Part shown: one piece after another, positions 1 through 10,597 of the stretch
Layout: every line of letters begins with the position of its first letter
Numbering within the stretch: position 1 is the stretch's first letter
Assembly (NCBI RefSeq): GCF_026212465.1
Contig: NC_080055.1
Coordinates: 21,712,752 to 21,776,751, forward strand
Reading direction: 5' to 3'
Length of the DNA stretch: 64,000 nucleotides
From: Amaranthus tricolor
Lineage: Eukaryota > Streptophyta > Magnoliopsida > Caryophyllales > Amaranthaceae
Program-made: the position numbers and the translations under genes
The notes under the pieces: generated by a model
Told to the model about the DNA's origin: nothing
Seen by the model: the letters and a program-made list of their open reading frames with translations, nothing else
Databases searched by the model: none

Positions 1-611
1 AAGCCGCATACCCAGTTAGTTGGATAATTGTTTTGATGGCCCGTGTTCCGACCCGGATAAATCGGATCGGGACATCGGGTGCCCGTTTTATTTGCAATTG
101 TATTGATTTGAGAAGTCTCTATTCTCTCTCTTACGCTTGTTTTGTTTAATGTCTTTTCTACTTTCCTACAAAAATTTTTAAATACTCAAGATCTTGGGAT
201 TTGTTCAGAAAAAAAATATGGTTTTGGTTATTGGGTTTGCTAATAAACAGCAATTGGCTTTAGATTTGCTTTGATTTCCTTATGGGTGGCTATAGAAAGG
301 TAGTTGAAAATTAGTGAATCAGTACAAGTGAATTGAGCAGGGTAAAATTGTTTCTAAAAGAGTTTTTATAAACCGTTGGTTGGGTTGGCATTTTTACACA
401 GATAATGATTTTTTTAAAATTTACCCTCTATATTCCAGGTCAACTGGTGCTCGACATAATTTATTTTTGGCCCATGATCCGACCCGGTTAAGACGGGTTG
501 GGTACCCAACTCTTAACTTTATATTTTTTTTATAAAACTCTCGCTATTAAGGATACGAGTCGGTGGGTCAATGGGTCAGGTCAAGCGGGTCGAATTTTTA
601 TGAACACCTTG
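1..611. other. AT-rich spacer, nothing recognised
   Basis: No open reading frame or repeat that I can name. A few GC-richer stretches (around 40-85 and 545-595) do not translate to any family I recognise. Confidence 0.5.
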
Positions 612-740
612 GGTAAGAATCTTAATTGATTGCATGTCCCCTTCGCAGAACATCATGAGGTCGTCGGCAAAGATAAGGTGGTTTAGCTTCAAATTGGAGC
701 ATATAGGGTGGAAGTTAAAATCATCTGTTTTCATTTCTTT
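612..740 (-). pseudogene. LINE reverse transcriptase fragment
   Basis: Read on the minus strand, this stretch encodes the segment LKLNHLIFADDLMMFCEGD, which contains the F-A-D-D active-site box of non-LTR (LINE) reverse transcriptases with the usual plant context (hydrophobic strand before, D-L-M-M-F-C after). Only about 40 residues are legible, with no intact ORF on either side, so it is a short relic of an old L1-type insertion. The catalytic Asp pair is still present. What lies beyond the window edge cannot be judged, but the segment ends abruptly towards 612. Confidence 0.7.
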
Positions 741-984
741 TTATGATATGTCATATTTAAAATTTTAGCAAGTACGTATAAAATAATTGTTAATTTTACA
801 AATAAAAATCTATCGAAATCCATTAATTAGTGCTCCATGAAACTCCGAACCCTGGATCCGCCATCGTTATATTCCAACTACAACTAGTAAGCTATCCCGT
901 ATGATTTATGATAACCTGGACACACTTCTTATCAATAAGTGAACCGACTTATGATCAAACCCACAAAATATGTTGAATGACCAA

Positions 985-992
985 ATTTCTAG
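985..992. repeat. left target-site duplication of fold-back element
   Basis: ATTTCTAG, repeated exactly at 2048-2055. The 8-bp copy (9 bp with one mismatch) fits a Mutator- or hAT-type insertion. Confidence 0.7.
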
Positions 993-1115
993 GGGGAGTT
1001 ACTAAATTTCGCCACCCTTTTTATTTTATCGCCACCCCCCTTTCCCACGAAATTACGTATTTGCCCCTGAAGTTTAAAAAATTACAAAATTGCCACTCCT
1101 TACAAATTTCTTATT

Positions 1116-1154
<39 letters not shown>

Positions 1155-1208
1155 TAACTTTTTATATTCTTAAAAAAAATATAAATAAAATTAATAATAA
1201 TAACAGTA

Positions 1209-1278
<70 letters not shown>

Positions 1279-1772
1279 TAATAAAATTAAAATTAATAAT
1301 TAAAAAAAAAAAAAAATTGAGTCGCCCATAATTGGGCGCCTGAATCATGGTTCAGCCGCCCAGAACCGGGCGACTGGACCCCGGTTCAGGCGCCCAATTT
1401 TGGGCGACTCAATTTTTTTTTTTTTTTTTTTTGCTTTTTGGAAAATAATAATAATAATACTAATACTAATAATAATAACTTATAGATTAATGTGGCCTAT
1501 TAGCTCAGTTGGTTAGAGCGTTGTACTAATAACATAAAGGTCATAGGTTCGAGACCTGTACAAGTCATTATTTAATATAAGTTATTATTATTAGTATTAG
1601 TATTATTATTATTATTTTCCAAAAAGCAAAAAAAAAAAAAAAAAAAAATTGAGTCGCCTAAAATTAGGCGCCTGAATCGGGGTCCAGTCGCCCAGTTCTG
1701 GGCGGCTGAACCATGGTTCAGGCGCCCAATTCTGGGCGACTCAATTTTTTTTTTTTTAATTATTAATTTTAA

Positions 1773-1835
<63 letters not shown>

Positions 1836-1889
1836 TACTGTTATTATTATTAATTTTATTTATATTTTTTTTAAGAATATAAAAAGTTA

Positions 1890-1928
<39 letters not shown>

Positions 1929-2047
1929 AATAAGAAATTTGAAATGAGTGGCAAAATTGTAATTTTTTAAAAATCAGGGACAAATTCGTAATTTCATTTA
2001 GAGGGGTGGCGATAAAATGAAAAGGGTGGCGAAATTTAAGGATCGGG
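993..2047. mobile_element. Fold-back (giant inverted repeat) element with a tRNA-like core
   Basis: Two arms of about 490 bp are near-perfect reverse complements. From outside inwards each arm has a CGCCACC-rich end, a (TAA/TTA)n microsatellite, an A- or T-run, a nested palindromic block built on GAGTCGCCC...GGGCGACTC (about 1319-1412 and 1649-1743), and a second trinucleotide run. The arms meet at a tRNA-Ile-like sequence (1494-1567) that forms the unpaired apex. An 8-bp duplication flanks the element, so it inserted as a unit. There is no transposase, so it is non-autonomous. The duplication length and long terminal inverted repeats suggest mobilisation by a MULE, which is an inference. Confidence 0.8.
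1494..1567 (+). tRNA. tRNA-Ile(AAU)-like sequence at the apex of the fold-back element
   Basis: The 74-nt sequence lines up along its whole length with plant tRNA-Ile. It has the A box TAGCTCAGTTGG (1500-1511), an anticodon loop CTAATAA with anticodon AAT at 1528-1530, and the B box GGTTCGAGACC near 1546-1556. Both internal pol III promoter boxes match consensus. The acceptor stem has two mismatches (C4/A69, A6/C67) and the anticodon stem one A/C mismatch, so the fold is weakened. No T4 run follows until about 1615, inside the right arm, so a pol III transcript would run into the arm. It is probably a tRNA-derived pseudogene carried by the element and not a working decoder, but both promoter boxes could still fire. 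Confidence 0.75.
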
Positions 2048-2055
2048 ATTTCTAG

Positions 2056-2744
2056 GATCGGTTATTTGAAAATATTACTTAATTAAAGTAGTGGCTATTA
2101 AATTGGATCACTTATTGAGTTAGTTATTTTTATTTCTATACCTATTTAAAAGATTTACTTATTTCTTTCATTTTTTTCATTTAAGTTTTAATATATTTCC
2201 TTTCATTGATGTTTTAATATACAGAGTAGCTTTTCTTTTTGTTTCATTTACTTGTTAATTGTAGTTATTCCGGCCAAATTTCCTACTTCTGAAACGCAAT
2301 CGGCGGCAGGATTCGAGAAGTAACACAACTGCTCCTCCATATATTCCACCGGACCTCTCGGCGGAAAAATCTCCGGTGAAATTTCTGTTCTTCCATCTTC
2401 ACCGTTTTCTTTATTTCCAAATATCAAAAGAAAAAAAATGTAGTTGTATTTCTTTGATTTCCAAAAATTCTGATTTCGGATTTCTTGATTGCGATTTTAC
2501 TGGTGTTTTCTTGGATTCTTTTGTATAAAATTATCAGCTGTAGAATTTTCAAAAGTGTCATATAATTCTGAAAATTTTTACTCCAAAATCTTTACATCCT
2601 CAAATATTTTTGTTTCCAGGCTTTTGATTTTGAAATTAGTTTTTGTATTCGTGAAAAACTAGGGATTTGTTGAATTTTTTTTTATATTAATTTTTCACTG
2701 ATTTTCGCAGTAAGCTATCTGAGATTTGGAGGTAAATTAGAAAA
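2056..2744 (+). promoter_or_regulatory. Promoter and 5' UTR region of the TOPLESS-domain gene
   Basis: GC-richer sequence at about 2270-2385 looks like a 5' UTR exon. A plausible donor (CCG|GTGAAA, about 2383) and an acceptor (TTCGCAG, ending near 2710) would remove a 5' UTR intron, leaving a short leader before ATG 2745. This layout is inferred from splice consensus only. Confidence 0.45.
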
Positions 2745-4909
2745 ATGACGGAATCAAAAGAGGACTCATTATACTTGATATTTCAACTTCTTCAGAATAA
2801 TAAAAAATATGAAGGAACTCTTCATAGGTAATTTTTTTGTCTTAAGACATTAATTTTGATTGGTTTTTTTTTTTTTTTTTTTTTCTTTTCAATTAAGACA
2901 TGATTAAACTATACTCAGTAAATTATTCTTGTTTAGTTTCATTTTCATTTATGCAAGTTTGGGGTGAAAATTATACACCATTTCTGGCTTGACATAAGAC
3001 AATGTATGTGTTACTTTGTGACATATATAATATACCTTGCATAAAGAGATTAAAAGGGAAAATATAACAAATATTATATAAAAAAGGAAGTAGAAATATA
3101 GAAGTCAATATTACTATCTATATAAAAATTTTAATTATTAATATTTCTTCATTCCACAATATCGCAATTTTATTAGTAACACTGATCGTCTTCAATCTTG
3201 TTTTGATAATTTTGACTCATGCATAAGAAATAGAAGTTAATAGTCATATTAGATTTTTTTATTATTATTCATAAAGCCTAGTTTTTTTAATATGTCATGT
3301 TATTTTCATAATTTTTTTAGTCAAAATAAAAATGTTTTAGTGTCAAAATATACAATTAATTACCTTTAAAATCTGTTGGATAATAGAGAAAGTATTAAAT
3401 AATTTGTTTAGCCAATTACAAAGATGACGTTCATAGAATCACCTTAGTGACATTATGATATCCAAACTTGTGAGCTAATTCGACATTAAATATTAATGTT
3501 GCAGCCTCGCTAATATCTTAGTTCCAATTCGGGAACCTAAACATCAAAATTCACTTTTATTTAGCCATTTGTAGGATCTTAAAGAAGCTTTGTGTCATTT
3601 GGAGGGGATTGATTCCAACCGTGTATTTTAAAAGTAGGTGAAGTTATTTGAGAATGACTATTAAAACCCTGTCGTGCCTAAATTCTTCTATGTTTATATA
3701 GTTAAAACTTTATAATTTGAAATAAATTACTTGGTCTCAAACACAACCTTAGATATTTAGCTACGTTAGTTTTGTTTGGTACTCCCTTAGTCTCCTTAAT
3801 TATGCAACACCAAACAATTACACAAGTATTAAGAAGATGGTGAGAACTGGTAAACTGTGTGGATAAACCTAAAAATGAGAGAAAATGAGAGAAAATTTGC
3901 TGATAAAAATTAACAAAAATGGTGGGGATATTACCCACAACAGCAATATTGCAAAGTTGAAGGGACAAATAAAGATAGAATATTTGGCAAACTTATAGGG
4001 AGAGAGGAAGTAATAGCCAACAGGGTTATGTTTTGTTGTTGAGAATATAGAAATTCTTAATCTCGTCTATTTTGCAAGGTAAAGTTGATGATAATAGCTA
4101 CTTTCTGGTACAGATTGGAGCAAGAATCTGGACTCTATTTTAATATGAAGTACTTTGAGGATTTGGTGTCTAACGGGAACTTGGATGAGGCAGAGAACTA
4201 CTTATTAGGTTTCATAAATGTTGATGATAATCAAATTTCTTGTAAGACCATTTTTGAAATCAGGAAGCTCAAGTACATGGAGGCTTTGGATAGGCAAGTT
4301 TTAAGGGCATTTTTTTTGTAATATGTATGGGAGTTACACATATGTCTCTTCGAATTTTCTACATTACATTAATCGAAATGAGAGCTTTTTCTGTGTAATG
4401 TAGAAAATTTAAAGGTACCGAGGAAACATATTAGATGAACCGAGATCTTATATTGTATGGCTTGTTATGTCTTAACAATTGCAGGCAAGATATTGGCAAG
4501 GCTCGAGAAATTCTTTTGAAGGATTTAAAGGTTTTTGAATCTTCTGATAACGATCTCTTGAAGCAGATTACATATCTATTTTCTTTTGAAAATTTTAGGT
4601 ATGAGAAAATCATAGGAGTAGTATATTATTTAAGATTTGTTATCTTTTTGTTGCAACCTGACTCAGAGGATTGTTGTTTAATAATGCAGAGACTGTGAGT
4701 TAGCATCGCATTGTGGAGATACAAAGTCAATGAGAAGGGGATTTCTTGATTTAGCAAAGCAGCTGATAGAGGCAAATCCAAAGTTTCATGATAAGCTAAA
4801 ACTTCCAACCTTAAAGGATGATAGGTTACGGAAATTGTTAGAACCGAGTTTGGTACTAAAGAACACTTTTTTGGTTCTTACACCCTCTATCCCCAAAAGG
4901 TTTTTATAG
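2745..4909 (+). CDS. Stand-alone TOPLESS domain protein (LisH-CTLH only, no WD40 repeats)
   Basis: Four exons, 2745-2827, 4114-4293, 4485-4598 and 4690-4909, join in frame to 198 residues. The product follows the N-terminal domain of TOPLESS/TPR corepressors throughout: LisH at about 5-37, the HRLEQESG turn at 27-34, CTLH with NMKYFED at 38-44, then LIEANP at 151-156. Family members run past 1,100 residues with two WD40 propellers; this one stops after the corepressor domain. Residues that I recall as lining the EAR-motif groove are mostly kept (K72, F75, F105, L112, L130, L151), but the position of TPL R67 is Gln68. Intron 2 uses a GC donor (AG|GCAAGT). The last 9 residues and the TAG stop come from a Stowaway-like MITE. 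It may act as a competitor of full TOPLESS, or it may be a decaying duplicate; expression is unknown. Confidence 0.75.
3782..4010. mobile_element. Stowaway-like MITE in intron 1
   Basis: Starts CTCCCTTAGTCTCC and ends GGGAGAGAGGAAG, flanked by TA dinucleotides (3780-3781, 4011-4012). About 229 bp. Its interior resembles that of the MITE at 4881-5104 in the same orientation (shared AATGAGAGAAAATGAGAGAA-type core). Confidence 0.65.
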
Positions 4910-5104
4910 ACCAGTTTTACATGCATGTTGAGAAAATGGTGGGAACAAGTAAATTTTAAGGATAAGGTAAAGTAAGAGAAAATGAGAGAAGATGTGTTAA
5001 TAAATATTTATGTGATTGGACCATTACTCAAAATATAAATGTAGCAAAGTTTAAAGGGATATAGCAAAATGAAAAGGGTTGAAATCTATTGAGGACATAA
5101 GGAG
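4881..5104. mobile_element. Stowaway-like MITE that ends the TOPLESS-domain ORF
   Basis: TA-flanked (4879-4880, 5105-5106), about 224 bp, with ends CACCCTCTATCCCC and ATAAGGAG that match loosely as inverted repeats. It belongs to the same family as the intron-1 MITE. It overlaps the last codons and the stop (4907-4909) of the preceding gene. Confidence 0.6.
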
Positions 5105-6329
5105 TATTTGCTTGGAATTGTTGTTGGCATATTGTACTATGGTTTTTTAATGGTGGTTGTAGCTCTTAAATATTTTATATACTTTTAACATGTCTTTTTA
5201 CATGAGAGTAGAAGTTTTAATGCAGCATAGGTTAGCAGCAACAATTATGGGGTTTTATTGCCTATCAAAATCTCATTGCAGTTGTTTATGTGTGTTAAAA
5301 AAATGTCTTTAATTAAGGCAAATTCATTTTTTGATAACTGACCGGTTGCTGGTTATCTAGTAGTGCTATGATCAATAAATCCCACTAGGTGGATTTATTA
5401 AAAAATAAATAATAAATGAGTTTATTTTCGACGGATCGAGCATAAATTGTATTATTATTGACAATTTTTAGCAGTATATAAATTATTTTCAGTGGTACGT
5501 TACATATTTTATACTCCTAATTTGTTGTACGCAATTGGTACATAATTATTCTTAATTGATACGTGCGTAATTATTTCTTGAATCGTATATAAATAGTTTT
5601 GTCAATTGTCTATCTAGTTTCATTATGTTGACGCCTAAGCCAATATTATGTGCCCTGGCCTTATACATGAATATACACCCTTAATAGTTATCACATTATT
5701 TTGTACGCTAATAATGTTTATATAATACTCATTCTGTCTTTTTAAGTTTATATCATAAAATTGAGATATGTGATAGTTTTTTAAGTCTAATGATGCAAAA
5801 TGCAAATTTAAAAAGGCAGAGGAAATGTGTCCAAAACAATATAAATATGCATCTCTAAAATTGAGTTTTTATTAAGGAGTGAACGTGGGATTCAAACCCA
5901 CATTGTTGTGCATTTTTCACAAGTCTTTTACAAGCTAGTAGGCTAATATTAACAATTTTATTAAGAAGTCTAAAATGCATAAGTAAAGCATATAGTTAAA
6001 GTTTGAAGGTGTTTATTCCACTCATTTTATTGATTTTGAATCATATATTTAGGGTCAATAACATCGGGTTTAGTGTTTCTATAAGTTTTTACATCATTGT
6101 CTATTTTTTAAATTGGATTAAATCATTTTAACTTATACAAGATCAAGTGAATATCAAATCGAGTCTATTTTGAATTACGCTATAAATGCATCCAAGAATT
6201 AGGCCCTATGACATACTTGTCATACATTGCCAACAAATGTAGTAGTAGATATACTAAAAATCTTAAAGTAAGCATGAATTGGAAGAAAGTTGCTCAAAGA
6301 GCCAAGGAGGCCCTAACTCGTGGAGCCAC
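5105..6329. other. AT-rich spacer with one possible small MITE
   Basis: No coding sequence seen. At 5728-5822 CATTCTGTCTTTTTAA is answered by an inverted TTTAAAAAGGCAGAG, a likely decayed MITE of about 95 bp. Confidence 0.4.
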
Positions 6330-6340
6330 GATATGATTAG

Positions 6341-9300
6341 GAAAATTTGAAAAAAATAAGGTTATTTAACAACTTAATTCCCAAAATAAGTTTCGGGAAA
6401 ACTTATTTTCCAAAATAAGCTTCCGTACATTCAAGCCTAGCCTCGGGTAAAATCGCTGTTACTAACAGCGAAAGAGAAAAAAAAATTAAAAGGCCAAAGT
6501 CGTTGTTACTAACAGCGACTTTGCCCTTAATTTTCTTTTATGAACTAAAGTAGCCGTTGTCAATTAGAAAAATAGCCGTTAGGAACTTGAAAATAGTCGT
6601 TGTAATGATGCTCTATGTTAGTTTTACTCTCAATTTATAAATGTTAATACTTTTTTTGAAAGTTCACTTACGTTACAATATTATATGTACAAATGTTCAA
6701 TATATACAAACAGTATTCTAATGCTCCTATGATTCGCCTGCATCGTAAGGACACTAGGGTCGAGAGGGCCTGGAGCTGTTGGATCCATCTCTGCTGCAAT
6801 TCAACAATAACTAAGCGTTATGTATTGTAAAAATAATTAAGAAGTATTCAAATTGTTATGTTATTTATTTGTTTGATAATCTCTACGTTTATATACTCAA
6901 ATACAGTTACTGTTTACCTTGACGTGCAAGTTCTAGTGTTGTGACCGTTACTACCACACCGTCGACAAGCGTTGCGTCTCCGCGATCCTTCGTCCATTTC
7001 GTTTGTGATCCTCCTGGATTTAGGTCTTCCTAATCCACGAATGTGATCTGGATCGTGTAGCACCTCAACACCGGTGTTTTGAGGCCATGACCTCTTATCA
7101 ATTAACGGCAAGAATATGCATTCATATGTGTTAACATAGCTCCGGGTCGTGTAGCAGGAGTCCACAAAACGCTTGTAGGATAAGCGTCATTTAATACAAA
7201 CGGCAAGAACATGAGAACAAGGTAAGTGATATATGGAGGGTTTTTTACAAGTGCATTTCATCTCTCTCATATCTACACTTTGTATTTTACCACCCTTGGC
7301 GAATCCTCTTTTACCACCCTTGGCGGATCCTCTATTACCATGTCCAGTCTTAACTTGGAAAAGGCCTCGTCTGTAGTCAAATGCGACGATGTCATGGTAG
7401 TTTACCTTCTCGGTGTTACGGGTTATAATCCTAGTGGCGTGTGAAGTGTATTTATTTCCCCCAATTAGCCACGCGTTCGCATTCTCGCGTCTTTTAACAA
7501 AGTAATCATTAACACGATAGAAGGTGAACTCCACAAGAGTGGTTATAGGCAAGAAACGCACACCCTTCATAACGTTATTGAATACTTCGGCCAAGTTGGT
7601 ATTAGTAATACCATACCTATACCCTCCATCGTGACATATTGACCATTTAGACATTTCACCAACTTGATCAATCCAAAAAAGTGCTTCCCGATTAGCAACA
7701 CCAATGGCCTTCAATCCCTCAACGACTTTATGTGGTTGTCTTTGCTCTGCAGTCCTTCCATACATCTTCTTCAACTTCACATTACCCATTTGGCGGTTGA
7801 AGTTACTTAATAAATGCCGCAAGCAAAACCTATCATGGGCGTTCGAAGGTTGCCATTCCGGCTCCTCCATGGTTGCTAGAATGCCCGCATGTCTATCGGA
7901 AATAACACATAACCCTGGACTATGCATCATATGCTTACGAACACAGGCCATAAACCAAGACCACGCGGCTATGCATTCTTTTTTGACCAAGGCAAAGGCA
8001 AAGGCAAAGGCGATACTTACATACAAATGTGTTCCGTCAATGGCAATAACTGGTTTGCAATACTTGAATCCCTCAATACTAGGTTGGAAAGCCCAAAACA
8101 CGCGTTGGAAAGTTCTAATACTAGGACGGACATACACACTGACATCATTATCTTCCTTAAAGAACCACTCAACTACGGTCCCGGGGTTTGAAATTTTCAG
8201 TGCCTTCAAGAAGCGTGGAAGAAGAGGATAAAAATCTTCCCATGTACCATAGATGGACAGAAGGGCTTGCTGTTTAGCACACCATGCCCGCTTATAGGTC
8301 ACTTCGACACCGAATTGGTCTTTCATCATTTGACGCACAACAGAGACCTTAATTGATGGGTCTTGAGCAACACAATTTCTAATAAGATTGTTAATCACGG
8401 AAGATGTCAAATGAATGTGCCCAGCTAACACGTTTTCAGTACTTAATACACAACCCCCATGTTTCCCTTTATACGTAATAATCTCCCATGATGGTGAATA
8501 GGAGCTCTTTCTAGCCCTAAGCCACCAACCACACCCTCTCTTACACTTCAAGACTACCACGGTTTGATTTGAAGTCTCAATTCGGTACTCAACGTTCCTA
8601 CAAATATGATACAATCTAACAGCGTCCAACAACGCATCCTTGTTATCAAACATCATACCCTTTTGAAACTCTCCTTCGTCGGTGTAGGTTGTATCACAAT
8701 CCCAAGACCTGCAAGAGTTGTCCTCAATGTGTTCATCTAGAGGGGGAACCAGTGCATAGGGTGTAGGGGCAACGATTGTTGGAATGTTTCCTAAGGTCAG
8801 GTCATGTCATGTCATTACTCTCACTATTAACATCATCCCAAGGCTCATTTGTATCTTCTAAGTTAAAAGTATCATCATTTGATACTTGAAATTGAAGTTG
8901 ATTGGGTTCATTAGAAGGACAAGAGGAAGATGGCATAAAGAGATTTTGGGTTTCTTGGGTAGGGAAGGGCGTATGAGAAGGAGCAGAAGAAGTTATATTC
9001 ATGAATGCATTTGTCTCCACAACATTGATATCTTCATTCCCTAGGGGCACCTCTTCTACATATAACTCTAAAGAAGGACTAGGAGTAGACCTTGAATACT
9101 CCCACATTGCATCTACAGCCTCCTCATCCTCAACTGGAAAAGCTAACAAATCTCCACTCAAATTGTACTTAAAACTTATATTAACAGTACTTCTTGTAGT
9201 GTCAATGCCAATCTTAGAGCATATAAAATGTTTAAATTCATTCAAATCCATGTATGAGTTGCATGCAAACAGTTTACGTCTTCCCCCAACGTACTTAACA

Positions 9301-9953
9301 TTGTTACTAGTTGATCGAATTGAACCATTCAAAAAGCATACAACAGTCACACGAAAATGAATCCATTTCTACAATAATACATACAAAATCAACATCACCA
9401 TACATGACATACATTTTAAAATCAAGACCAAATAAAAAAAATTAAATTAAAAACGTACCTCAATAAGCTGTAGATGAATAAGAATTAGTAAATTGGAAGT
9501 TTTAAAACCTACATTCATGTGAAAGTTCATTAAAATCAAGTAACCCTAATTTTTCGAATATGGAAAAAAACACAAAAAATTAGTACCTTACGTCAATGTA
9601 GGAAGATGAAATAACTAATTACTGGTACAAACTTGAAATTTGATGAGTTTAGTTGAAGGATTGAAGTTGATTTTAATGGTGCAAGGACTAAGAGAGCTCG
9701 TAAGTGTCGAAATGGCAAAGAGAAGGCGTGAACTGAAATGAGGAAGAAGCAAGCTGAAAAAAATAAAAGGCTAAAGTCGCTGTTAGTAACAAAGACTTTG
9801 GCCTTTTAATTTTTTTTTCTCTTTCGCTGTTAGTAACAGCGATTTTACCCGAGGCTAGGCTTTGATGTACGGAAGCTTATTTTGGGAAATAAGATTTCCC
9901 GAAGCTTATTTTGGGAATTAAGTTGTTAAATAACCTTATTTTTTCAAATTTTC
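6341..9953 (-). mobile_element. MULE-1, complete Mutator-like element
   Basis: Flanked by an exact 11-bp duplication GATATGATTAG (6330-6340 and 9954-9964), within the 9-11 bp expected for Mutator elements. Terminal inverted repeats of roughly 185 bp begin GAAAATTTGAAAAAA and contain short internal palindromes (CGCTGTTACTAACAGCG). The element is 3,613 bp and encodes one transposase gene on the minus strand, now broken. The exact duplication suggests insertion was not ancient. Confidence 0.92.
6914..9350 (-). pseudogene. MULE-1 transposase (MuDR/PMD type), broken
   Basis: Order on the minus strand: a PB1-like N-terminal domain (8802-9350), the MuDR DNA-binding region and MULE DDE core (7187-8656), a SWIM zinc finger (CTCKK...LPCSH) and a CCHC knuckle CRRCGSNGHNTRTC. 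Three lesions are visible. (1) A frameshift near 8805-8818 at a tandem ATGAC array; the two flanking frames fit an excess of two 5-bp units. (2) A TGA at 7187-7189 with the same frame continuing to 6914; the context AAA-TGA-CGC suggests CpG decay of a CGA Arg codon. (3) Around 7980-8015 a repeated GGCAAA tract replaces about 20 residues expected between DGTHLY and the SWSWF-like segment. The catalytic Asp residues in DGTHL and ISDRH remain. Not autonomous now. Confidence 0.88.
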
Positions 9954-9964
9954 GATATGATTAG

Positions 9965-10597
9965 AGCATATTAATGGGCTTATGTTATACAAAATTTTGT
10001 ATTATTTTACCATGTCTAATCAATTAATTATACAATAGATCATAATTATACAATTAATTATGACAAGGCATAAACGAATTCTCTTCTAGCTCTAAGTAGC
10101 CTATGTGATTAACCAATGGATTTAACAAATCATAAAAAAAGTTGGATTAATCAAGTAAGAAAGGATTAACAACGTAAGCTAAACCTATCTAACACATAAA
10201 TAAAGTTTTGATCGACGACTAGTTAAAACATTATGTTACGTATAATTAGATTGACGAGATATTTAAAGATTAAGTACACACAAGACTCACAATTGACATG
10301 ATTCAAAATATCGTACTCTAAACCCATTCGAACATCTGAAATCCCAAAAACACTTTTGCCATAACTACAAAAACCGAAACTCACGCTAGAAGAAAAGGTG
10401 TTGCGATGGAGGTTTTAGTTAAAAGAGGTTTTACTGGAATACAAATCACTGCACAGGTTTCTGTACAAAACATATCTACGCATGAATCTTATAATAAACA
10501 GCAAAGTCAGACCTGATACTGGAAGCTAATTGCAGCAATTTAACATGATGCAAACATACATCGCTGCTTCGTAGTCAAGAAACACTGAATCATCATC
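9965..10597 (-). other. 3' flank and probable 3' UTR of CBP60 copy A
   Basis: No ORF. From about 10370 the sequence matches the 3' flank of CBP60 copy B (from about 22455), so it belongs to the duplicated unit and probably includes the 3' UTR. Confidence 0.6.

Noticed and set aside
1154..1348. Poly-isoleucine ORF
   Set aside because: It is the (TAA)n microsatellite of the fold-back element read in one frame.
7226..8231. Plus-strand ORFs across MULE-1
   Set aside because: Antisense shadows of the transposase on the minus strand.
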